From contig NZ_CP042433.1 in NCBI RefSeq assembly GCF_007970805.1, forward strand, positions 248,001-312,000: a stretch of 64,000 nucleotides of DNA, written 5' to 3'. How positions within the stretch are numbered: the stretch's first letter is position 1; every line of letters begins with the position of its first letter. Made by a program: the position numbers and the translations under genes. Shown in pieces: positions 57,108-64,000 of the stretch. The notes below the pieces were generated by a model that was not told the origin of the DNA, did not search any database, and saw nothing but the letters and a program-made list of their open reading frames with translations. The stretch is from Flavisolibacter ginsenosidimutans. Its GTDB lineage: Bacteria; Bacteroidota; Bacteroidia; Chitinophagales; Chitinophagaceae.

Positions 57108-58421
57108 CTATCTCACCAAATCTCCACGCAACCGAAGCAACTCCGTTTCCGCCGCTTTTAAATTATACCGTGCGTTAATTAAATTGGTGATGGTGGTGGA
57201 AACATTTTCTTCGGCCTGTCGCAGTTCAATGAAGGTTGTTTTTCCCAGGCGGTAACGTTCGCGTTCGATGAATAAATTTTCTCTCGCAAGGCCTACGCTT
57301 GAGTCAAGTGTTTCCACTACTTGGCGTTGCGCTTCGTAACTGCGGAAAGAATTTATAAGATTAGTGTTGAGCAACGACGTTTGGCTTTCGTATTGGAGTT
57401 CGTGGTAGCGCACCGTCAGTTCGGCTTGCCGTATTTGCTGCCGCACCGTAAAGTTGTTCAGGATTGGGACCGTAGCCGTGATGCCGTAATTAAATCCTTT
57501 GTTTAAGTTGAACAGCGGCGAAAATTGATTAATCACCTGGTTGTTGCTGGTGCGGCTAAAGTTATAGGCAGAGATGAGCGAAACGGTGGGATAACGTTGC
57601 GCCTTTACTAACCGCACGTTTAATTCCGCTGCTTTAATGTTGGCTCTCGTCAGTTGCAAATCGGGTGTGGAAAGATTGCTTAACAGGGCCGCCAAAACCA
57701 AATCGCTTCGCACGGGAATGGTGTCGGAAACTTTGTAATTAACCGAAGGAGCGGTATTCATCAATTCATTCAAGGTTTGCCGACGCTGGTCAATCAAAGC
57801 AAGTTGATTTAACTGCGCGGCTTTGCTGTTGTTAAAATCAATTTTCGCTTGCAGCACATCAGGCTTAATGCCAACGCCGATGTCGAATTTGTATTGGGCC
57901 AATTTCAAGCGGTCGGATGCCAACTGCATTTGTTCTTCCACGTTTCGCAGTTGCTGCTGTTGGCGTACAATGTCGTAATAGGTTGTAACAACGTTTGCCA
58001 CGGTATTGATGACGGCACTCTTCACCACAAGATTTCCCTGTTCAACCGCAATGTCCAACTGGTTGCGTAGCAAAAACATCCGAAAGCCGTCAAACACCGT
58101 CCAGTTAAGGTTTATTGATGCCGTGAGGCTGTTGGATTTAATTCCTTTCCGCTCTTTTTCCGAACCGTCGGCAAGCGTTTGCCGCTGGTTGTTGTTGTTG
58201 GCGAGATAGGTACCGTTGCCGTTCAGCCGCGGATAAAAACCTGCATTGCGGTACAAGTAATTAATAGCCGCAACGGCCGAATCCTGCCGCGAAAGTTGAA
58301 TGTCGTAATTGTTACGAAGAGCATAAGCAACCGCTTCTTCCACTGTCAGCGAATCCTGTTGCGCAAGTCCCTCTTTGCCTGCGACGGCAATAACGAGCAA
58401 GAAAAAAAATCGTTTCATCAT
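57108..58421 (-). CDS. TolC family outer membrane efflux protein
   Basis: The 437-residue protein starts at 58421 with a signal peptide (KRFFFLLVIAVAGKEGLAQ) and has the two OEP repeats with long helices (VVTTYYDIVRQQQQLRNVEE; SFRSYEAQRQVVETLDSSVG) of the outer membrane channel. The start lies 4 bases after the RND stop, so translation is coupled. It completes the tripartite pump with the next two genes. Confidence 0.92.
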   Translation of the reverse strand: MMKRFFFLLVIAVAGKEGLAQQDSLTVEEAVAYALRNNYDIQLSRQDSAVAAINYLYRNAGFYPRLNGNGTYLANNNNQRQTLADGSEKERKGIKSNSLTASINLNWTVFDGFRMFLLRNQLDIAVEQGNLVVKSAVINTVANVVTTYYDIVRQQQQLRNVEEQMQLASDRLKLAQYKFDIGVGIKPDVLQAKIDFNNSKAAQLNQLALIDQRRQTLNELMNTAPSVNYKVSDTIPVRSDLVLAALLSNLSTPDLQLTRANIKAAELNVRLVKAQRYPTVSLISAYNFSRTSNNQVINQFSPLFNLNKGFNYGITATVPILNNFTVRQQIRQAELTVRYHELQYESQTSLLNTNLINSFRSYEAQRQVVETLDSSVGLARENLFIERERYRLGKTTFIELRQAEENVSTTITNLINARYNLKAAETELLRLRGDLVR

Positions 58422-58425
58422 GCGT

Positions 58426-61400
58426 TTAGTATCGTGCTTTCTCGGCTTCAACCGCTTCTTTTTCTTTGTCCATTTCATCCAGCGGGTTTCGTTTGTGCTT
58501 TGATGAAAGATAAGAATACATGGCCGGTATAACGAACAAGGTTAAGACAAGTGAAAAAATGATTCCGCCAATGATGACAATACCCAGCGGAATGCGGCTG
58601 GTGGCTGCTGCGCCCAACGACAGCGCAATGGGCAAGGCACCCAAAGCCATCGCCAGAGACGTCATTAAAATGGGGCGCAAACGTTGGGTAGATGCGTAAA
58701 TGGCCGCGTCCGTTTTGCCCATTCCTTTTTCGCGGTTTTGGTTGGCAAACTCCACAATCAAAATGCCGTTCTTGGTTACAAGGCCAATGAGCATGATCAT
58801 GCCGATTTCGGAAAAGATGTTGAGCGTTTGCCCAAACACCCACAGCGATAAAAGCGCACCGGCAAGGGCCAGCGGCACGGTAATCATGATGATGAACGGA
58901 TCAATGAAACTTTCAAATTGCCCGGCCAAAATGAGAAAGATTAAACCAAGCGCCAAAAAGAAAGCAAAGCCAATGTTGCTGCTGCTTTCGGCGTATTCAC
59001 GTGAAGAGCCGGCAAGGGATGTTGAAAAGGTATCGTCAAGCAAAGGCTTTGCAATGCGTTCCATTTCGGCAATGCCGTCTCCGATGGTTTTTCCGGGTTG
59101 TAGCCCTGCAGATATGGTGGCTGATTTAAAACGGTTAAAGTGGTAAACAGTCGAAGGCGTGGTGGCTTCGGTAAAGCTTACTACGTTATCAAGACTGATC
59201 ATTTGGCCTGAACTGTTGCGCACGTAAATGTTTTTCAAATCCGTTGGGTCATCGCGGTCGTTGCGGGCCACTTGTCCAAGCACCTGGTATTGCTTTCCTT
59301 CTTTGGTAAAATAGCCAAGCCGCCTGTTGCTCAGGGCAAGGTTCAGGGTGTTGGAGATGTCTTGTACGGATACGCCAAGCTGCGAAGCTTTTAAGCGGTC
59401 AACTTCAATGCGCAGTTCGGGCTTGTTGAATTTTAAATCTGCGTCGGCTTGCATCAACACGTTGCTTTTGTTCACCTCTTCCAAAAAGCGTGGCAGCACT
59501 TTGGCCAGCTTGTCGAAGTCGTTGTTTTGAATCACAAACTGAACCGGCTGTCCGCCGCGGCGGTTTTGCTGAATGGTTTGTTCTTCGATAGCCACGGCCC
59601 GTCCTTCGCTGAACTTTGGAAGGTTGCGGTTGATCATGGCGACGATTTCTTTTTGCGAACGGTTGCGGTCCTTTGCATCAACCAGCGTAGCCCGCACAAA
59701 ACCTGAGTTGGCGGCACCGCCCGAAGAACCCGGCGCGGTCAGCGACAACACCGTTCGTTTTTCCGGAACAGAATCCAACACAAGGTTTGTTATCTTGTCA
59801 ATGTAGGCATCGGTGTATTCGTACGAGCTTCCTTCAGGAGCTGTAATCTGCAAACGAAACTGGCTGCGGTCCTCCATCGGCGCCAGTTCGGACTGCAACG
59901 ATCCGCCAATAAAATAAATGATGATACCACAGATGGCAACGATGACAAAGGCAATCCAGCGCACCCGCATAAAGCCCGTAAGCAGTGCCTTGTAACCGTT
60001 CTCCATACCGCGGAAAAACGGTTCGCTTTTGCGGTAAAACCACGAGTGCTTGTGCACGTTTCTGGTCAGCTTTACGTTCAGCACCGGCGTAAGCGTGAGT
60101 GATACGAAAGCGGAAATCAAAACCGCACCGGCCACCACGATGCCGAACTCGCGGAACAGTCGTCCGACAAAGCCCTGCAAAAAGATGATGGGTAAAAACA
60201 CCACGGCCAGCGTTATGGAAGTAGCGATAACGGCAAAGTAAATTTCTTTTGAACCGGCAACGGCAGCCTTGTATTTGTTCATGCCGCCTTCCATTTTTTT
60301 GAAAATGTTTTCCGTCACCACAATGCCGTCGTCCACCACCAAGCCTGTTGCCAGCACGATGGCAAGCAGCGTGAGCACGTTGATGGTGAAGCCGCAGATG
60401 TACATGATGAAGAAAGCGCCGATCAACGACACCGGGATGTCAATCAGCGGGCGAAAGGCAATGGCCCAGTCGCGGAAGAAAAGGTAAATGATGACCACCA
60501 CGAGGATGAAGGAAATGGCCAGGGTTTCTTCCACTTCCGAAATGGAGTTCTTGATAAATTTTGTTTGGTCAAGCGCAATGTTCAGCGTGAAGTCGGCGGG
60601 GATTTCTTTCTTTAATTGATCGAGGCGTTTGTAAAATTCATCCGAGATGGAAACGTAGTTGGAACCGGGCTGCGGAATGATGGCAAGCGCAATCATCGGG
60701 ATGTTGCTTTCACGCAGGGAACTCTCTTCGTTCTCGGGCCCAAGTACGGCTTCGCCGATGTCGCGAACGCGGATGTCGCTGCCGTTTTGGGTTTTAATGA
60801 TGATGTTGTTGAACTCCTCTTCGGTATTCAATTGGCCAAAAGTGCGCACAATTAATTCGGTTGTATTTCCCGACAGCTTGCCGCTCGGAAGTTCCACGTT
60901 TTCGCGGGCCAGTGCGGCTTGAACATCGGCAGGAGTGAGGCTGTAAGACGAAAGCTTTTTCGGGTCGAACCAAATGCGCATGGCGTAGCGTTTCTCGCCC
61001 CAGATTTGAATGCCGCTTACGCCGGGAATGGTTTGCAAACGTTCTACTAAAACGTTGTTGGCGTATTCCGTTACCTCCAATTGGTTGCGGGTGTTGCTTT
61101 GCACCGTCATGGAAATAATCGGGTCGCTCGACGCATCGGCTTTTGATACAACCGGCGGTGCGTCCAGATCGTTGGGCAGCGAACGCGAAGCTTGCGAAAC
61201 TTTGTCGCGGACGTCGTTGGCCGCCGTTTCCAAATCAACGCTCAGGTCAAATTCAACGTTGATGTTGCTGCGTCCCTGGCTGCTGCTCGAGGTAATGTTT
61301 TTAATGCCCGCAACGCCGTTGATGGCTTTCTCCAACGGCTCGGTGATTTGCGTTTCGATGATGTCCGGATTGGCGCCGCCGTAGGATGTGCTGACGTTGA

Positions 61401-61533
61401 TGTTGGGCGGATCAATGGCGGGATAATCGCGAACGCCCAAAAACTTAAAACCGATGACGCCAAACACAACGATGATGATGTTGAAGACGATGGCAAGAAC
61501 GGGCCTTCGTATGCTTAATTCAGAAATATTCAT
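58426..61533 (-). CDS. RND efflux transporter permease (HAE1 type)
   Basis: The 1035-residue inner membrane protein has the 12-helix RND layout: N-terminal IRRPVLAIVFNIIIVVFGVI, the porter domain with YGGANPDIIETQITEPLEKA, TM4 with the proton-relay aspartates in ATGLVVDDGIVVTENIFKK, and the C-terminal half with GLVTKNGILIVEFAN. It exports hydrophobic or amphiphilic compounds with the adaptor and TolC genes of the same operon. No regulator gene is adjacent, so control may be from elsewhere. Confidence 0.95.
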   Translation of the reverse strand: MNISELSIRRPVLAIVFNIIIVVFGVIGFKFLGVRDYPAIDPPNINVSTSYGGANPDIIETQITEPLEKAINGVAGIKNITSSSSQGRSNINVEFDLSVDLETAANDVRDKVSQASRSLPNDLDAPPVVSKADASSDPIISMTVQSNTRNQLEVTEYANNVLVERLQTIPGVSGIQIWGEKRYAMRIWFDPKKLSSYSLTPADVQAALARENVELPSGKLSGNTTELIVRTFGQLNTEEEFNNIIIKTQNGSDIRVRDIGEAVLGPENEESSLRESNIPMIALAIIPQPGSNYVSISDEFYKRLDQLKKEIPADFTLNIALDQTKFIKNSISEVEETLAISFILVVVIIYLFFRDWAIAFRPLIDIPVSLIGAFFIMYICGFTINVLTLLAIVLATGLVVDDGIVVTENIFKKMEGGMNKYKAAVAGSKEIYFAVIATSITLAVVFLPIIFLQGFVGRLFREFGIVVAGAVLISAFVSLTLTPVLNVKLTRNVHKHSWFYRKSEPFFRGMENGYKALLTGFMRVRWIAFVIVAICGIIIYFIGGSLQSELAPMEDRSQFRLQITAPEGSSYEYTDAYIDKITNLVLDSVPEKRTVLSLTAPGSSGGAANSGFVRATLVDAKDRNRSQKEIVAMINRNLPKFSEGRAVAIEEQTIQQNRRGGQPVQFVIQNNDFDKLAKVLPRFLEEVNKSNVLMQADADLKFNKPELRIEVDRLKASQLGVSVQDISNTLNLALSNRRLGYFTKEGKQYQVLGQVARNDRDDPTDLKNIYVRNSSGQMISLDNVVSFTEATTPSTVYHFNRFKSATISAGLQPGKTIGDGIAEMERIAKPLLDDTFSTSLAGSSREYAESSSNIGFAFFLALGLIFLILAGQFESFIDPFIIMITVPLALAGALLSLWVFGQTLNIFSEIGMIMLIGLVTKNGILIVEFANQNREKGMGKTDAAIYASTQRLRPILMTSLAMALGALPIALSLGAAATSRIPLGIVIIGGIIFSLVLTLFVIPAMYSYLSSKHKRNPLDEMDKEKEAVEAEKARY

Positions 61534-61549
61534 GCGCCTCTGTTAAAGG

Positions 61550-62683
61550 TTAAGGTTTGGCAGCAGCGGCCTTGGTTGAATCTTTTGCCTGTGCGTTCGG
61601 GCCCTTTACGGGTTTGTTGTTCAATTTCGACAAAACAACTTTCGCATCTGGCCTCAAACTAAGCAAGCCGGTAAGCAAAACCGTATCACCGGGGTTCAAG
61701 CCTTTTGTAATTTGAACGTTAGCCGAATCGCGGACACCGGTTTCCACGTCAGTAAATTTTGCAATGCCGCCTTTGTACAAATAAACTTTCTTTCCTCTTG
61801 CCTGTGGTATCACCGCCTGTGTGGGAATCATGATCGCATTCGGGTCGGGAGCAAAATCCAGCGTCACCTTTGCAAAGCCGCCCGGTGTCAATCCTTTCGT
61901 ATCGCCTTGCACGGCGGCACGCACACCCAGCGTTCTTGTGTTTTCGGTGATGTTCGATTGCGTAGCCACAATTCGCCCGGTAAATTTTTTGCTCACGCCT
62001 TCTACCGTGAAGTTTACGAACTGGCCGGTGCGTATTTGCGGAATGTATTTCTCCGGAACGGTGAAATCAACTTTCAAATTACCTGTTTGGCTAATGGTCG
62101 TCATTACCGTTGCGGGACTTACATAAGCGCCTACACTCACCATCCGAAAACCAATCTTGCCGCTAAAGGGTGCACGCACAATGGTTTTGGCAATTTGTGT
62201 TTGTACAACGGCCATGTCTGCGGCGGTATTGCTTGTTTGCAATTGCGTGGCTTCGTAGTCCTGTTGGCTGATGCCGCCGATTTTTAAAAGCTCTGCCGAA
62301 CGGCTTTCGTTTTGCCGTGCAATTTTTTGCTGCACCTGAAGTTTGCGTAACTGCGCCTGCAGGTCGGCATCATTCAATCTAAACAGCGTAGTGCCTTTGC
62401 TTACATAAGCGCCTTCTTTAAAATAGATGCCGGTAATAAGGCCCGCAACCTCCGGGTGAATTTCGGTGGCTTCGGTGGCGGAAATAGAGCCCGGAATTTC
62501 GATGTTGTCAAGAAGAGTTGTGGTGGCCACGGTTATGGCTTCTGCCCGAACGGGTGGCCGTTGCGTACCGCCTCCTTTTTGCGTTTGTTGCGCTTCTTTT
62601 TTGCGTTCGGTAGAACTACAGGAGAAAAAAAGAAAAAGGCCGAGGCTAAGGATAAGGTTGAGCGTAATGCGATTTAAGTTCAT
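61550..62683 (-). CDS. RND efflux periplasmic adaptor (membrane fusion lipoprotein)
   Basis: The 377-residue adaptor begins with a lipoprotein signal (LNLILSLGLFLFFSCSS) and contains the biotinyl-lipoyl-like half (GSISATEATEIHPEVAGLIT), a helical hairpin and the beta-barrel domain, ending with a Lys/Ala-rich tail. The start at 62683 is favoured over 62695 because a -7 box at 62707-62714 predicts a transcript start near 62702. It is the first gene of the pump operon, 16 bases before the permease. Confidence 0.92.
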   Translation of the reverse strand: MNLNRITLNLILSLGLFLFFSCSSTERKKEAQQTQKGGGTQRPPVRAEAITVATTTLLDNIEIPGSISATEATEIHPEVAGLITGIYFKEGAYVSKGTTLFRLNDADLQAQLRKLQVQQKIARQNESRSAELLKIGGISQQDYEATQLQTSNTAADMAVVQTQIAKTIVRAPFSGKIGFRMVSVGAYVSPATVMTTISQTGNLKVDFTVPEKYIPQIRTGQFVNFTVEGVSKKFTGRIVATQSNITENTRTLGVRAAVQGDTKGLTPGGFAKVTLDFAPDPNAIMIPTQAVIPQARGKKVYLYKGGIAKFTDVETGVRDSANVQITKGLNPGDTVLLTGLLSLRPDAKVVLSKLNNKPVKGPNAQAKDSTKAAAAKP

Positions 62684-62706
62684 TCGGGGTTGCATGGCTT
62701 AAGGCG

Positions 62707-62714
62707 CAAAAGTA
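62707..62714 (-). promoter_or_regulatory. -7 box of the efflux operon
   Basis: On the minus strand TACTTTTG is an exact TAnnTTTG match upstream of the adaptor gene. No TTTG lies at the usual -33 distance. Confidence 0.4.
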
Positions 62715-62790
62715 ATCAGGAATGCTTTGCGGAACGGCGTTAATGTTGTGCGGAGGAGTTATCCGTTAACCATAATTAACGTGAGGGAAA

Positions 62791-62900
62791 GTTCACGTGT
62801 TGACTTGTTCACTTGTTCACAAGTTCATAAGTCGGTGTCCGAAACCAGAAGGCCGCTTCAATCGTTTAAGACGAACAAGTGAACCCGTGAACAAGTGAAC
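62791..62900. repeat. Paired octad hairpin next to purK
   Basis: The left arm 62791-62830 is a tandem of 8-base units (GTTCACGT, GTTGACTT, GTTCACTT, GTTCACAA, GTTCATAA). The right arm 62871-62900 carries GAACAAGT, GAACCCGT and GAACAAGT in inverse orientation, ending one base before the purK stop codon. The unit is close to that of the arms around the four-helix-bundle gene at 47071-47557, but no gene lies inside. Confidence 0.75.
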
Positions 62901-64000
62901 TTAAGACACCACCTTCAGCAGTTGTTTTACCTTGTTCGCTTTGTGAACAAGGTCTGCTTTTTCGGCGCTGATCACGGTAACGTGCCCCATTTTTCGCCCC
63001 GGTTTTGTATGCGTTTTGCCGTAAATGTGAACGAAGGCGTTATCAATTTGCAGTACGTCGTTTAACCCTTCGTATTTGGCCGGACCGCTGTAACCTTCGC
63101 TGCCCACAAGGTTGATCATGGCTGAAGAAAAAATGGCTTTTGTATTGCCCAGCGGATAGCCGAGAAGAATGCGCCACAGCATGTCAAACTGCGAACTGTA
63201 ATGTGCTTCAATGGTATGGTGTCCGCTGTTGTGCACCCGCGGCGCGGTTTCGTTCACCAGCACGTCGTCATTTTCATCCACGAACAATTCAACGGCGAAC
63301 AATCCCGGCGAGCCGAAGTTGCGAACAACCGACAGCGCAATAGCTTCCACTTTCCACAATACCTTTTGCGAAATGTCGGCGGGAGAAAGCTGGTAATCCA
63401 GCAGGTTTAAATCTTTGTTGAAGATCATTTCCACCGGCGGATACAAAGCGGTTTTTCCGTCCTGACCTACGGCCACGATTTGCGCCACTTCTTTTTTGAG
63501 CCTTACTTTTTTTTCCAGCACGCTTTCTTCTTCAAAACCTTTGTGCGCATCGTTAAGGCTTTCAATTATTTCAACGCCTTTCCCGTCGTAGCCGCCTTCG
63601 GCTAATTTTTGCACGGCGGGCAAAAGGTGTTGGTGCAAAGCGATTTCATTGCGGTGCGAAAGAATGGAATAGGCTGCCGTGGGTATGCTGTGTTGGGAAT
63701 AATATTTTTTTTGCGCTGCCTTGTTTTTAATAATTCGTAGCACGGAAGGCTTTGGAAAAATTTTCACGCCTTCGCTTTCCAGTTTTTCCAGGGCCTCAAT
63801 GTTTACGTTTTCGATTTCTATGGTTACGGCATCAAGCGATTTTCCAAAATTGTAAACGGTGTCAAAATCGCGGATGCTGCCTTTTACGAAATACCGGCAT
63901 AAATGAGCCGCCGGACAATCATCGTCGGCTTCCAGCACGTGCGTTTCCACGGGATAATTTGCCGCGGCCTGCAACAACATTCTGCCCAATTGTCCGCCGC
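62901..64000 (-). CDS. purK: N5-carboxyaminoimidazole ribonucleotide synthase, 5' end off the window
   Basis: About 366 residues are visible, from the glycine-rich GGQLGRMLLQ that follows the start in PurK proteins to the stop at 62901, so only a few N-terminal residues are missing. ATP-grasp features include AEGGYDGKGVEIIE, FAVELFVDENDDVLVNETAP and RVHNSGHHTIEA. PurK makes N5-CAIR, the PurE substrate. The stop codon directly follows the right arm of an octad hairpin. Confidence 0.95.
   Translation of the reverse strand, partial: GGQLGRMLLQAAANYPVETHVLEADDDCPAAHLCRYFVKGSIRDFDTVYNFGKSLDAVTIEIENVNIEALEKLESEGVKIFPKPSVLRIIKNKAAQKKYYSQHSIPTAAYSILSHRNEIALHQHLLPAVQKLAEGGYDGKGVEIIESLNDAHKGFEEESVLEKKVRLKKEVAQIVAVGQDGKTALYPPVEMIFNKDLNLLDYQLSPADISQKVLWKVEAIALSVVRNFGSPGLFAVELFVDENDDVLVNETAPRVHNSGHHTIEAHYSSQFDMLWRILLGYPLGNTKAIFSSAMINLVGSEGYSGPAKYEGLNDVLQIDNAFVHIYGKTHTKPGRKMGHVTVISAEKADLVHKANKVKQLLKVVS

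Overview
The window looks like chromosome from a Bacteroidota bacterium, most likely a soil or freshwater member of the Chitinophagaceae. This rests on gene content: a gliding-motility C-terminal (type IX secretion) sorting domain, a Prc-type protease with a Bacteroidota-style start, BshC (bacillithiol), paired amidohydrolases, HAE1-type RND efflux and several protein types seen mainly in that phylum. Candidate promoters also match the Bacteroidota form (TAnnTTTG at -7) and Shine-Dalgarno sites are almost absent. I saw no rRNA, tRNA, CRISPR array, phage or transposase gene.

Layout. 1-9 kb: end of a DUF92 gene, MATE exporter, SET protein, GNAT, VOC protein, ExbB/ExbD, PrmC, RibD, YigZ, a beta-propeller lactonase and a lone response regulator. 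9-15 kb: a ceramide-desaturase-like enzyme, a 59-residue membrane protein, a CvpA-CAP fusion, and class I and class II fructose-bisphosphate aldolases side by side. 15-27 kb: a NarL-type sensor kinase, a protein with a kinase-like signature, a BtuF-like protein, Prc, DinB, dienelactone hydrolase, an exported subtilase and a TPR protein. 27-30 kb: an AT-rich accessory patch with a cupin, an HxlR regulator and a lone gene that sits in what looks like an integron gene cassette. 30-36 kb: aromatic amino acid decarboxylase, O-methyltransferase and acetyltransferase, then a zinc alcohol dehydrogenase and its small partner. 36-43 kb: a helical-repeat protein, a type IX secreted protein, a cytoplasmic subtilase with a stand-alone propeptide-like inhibitor, and an AHSA1 pseudogene. 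43-57 kb: DeoC, two amidohydrolases split by a four-helix-bundle gene, a serine hydrolase, HtrA, acyl-CoA reductase, ferredoxin, aldehyde dehydrogenase and BshC. 57-64 kb: PurE, an RND-adaptor-TolC operon and PurK, which runs off the right edge.

The most unusual signal is not a gene. Scattered between the genes are hairpins whose two arms are degenerate tandem arrays with an exact 7-bp or 8-bp period. The unit sequence differs at each locus but the architecture is the same, and several stop codons lie inside the arms. One such pair of arms encloses the four-helix-bundle (23S rRNA intervening-sequence protein family) gene. That suggests a mobile family in which this gene may mark the protein-coding member and the empty hairpins may be derivatives. 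A second structural signal is the cassette at 28583-29255, whose two ends would close into an almost perfect attC-type hairpin. All family assignments are from reading the sequence by eye; no database search was run.
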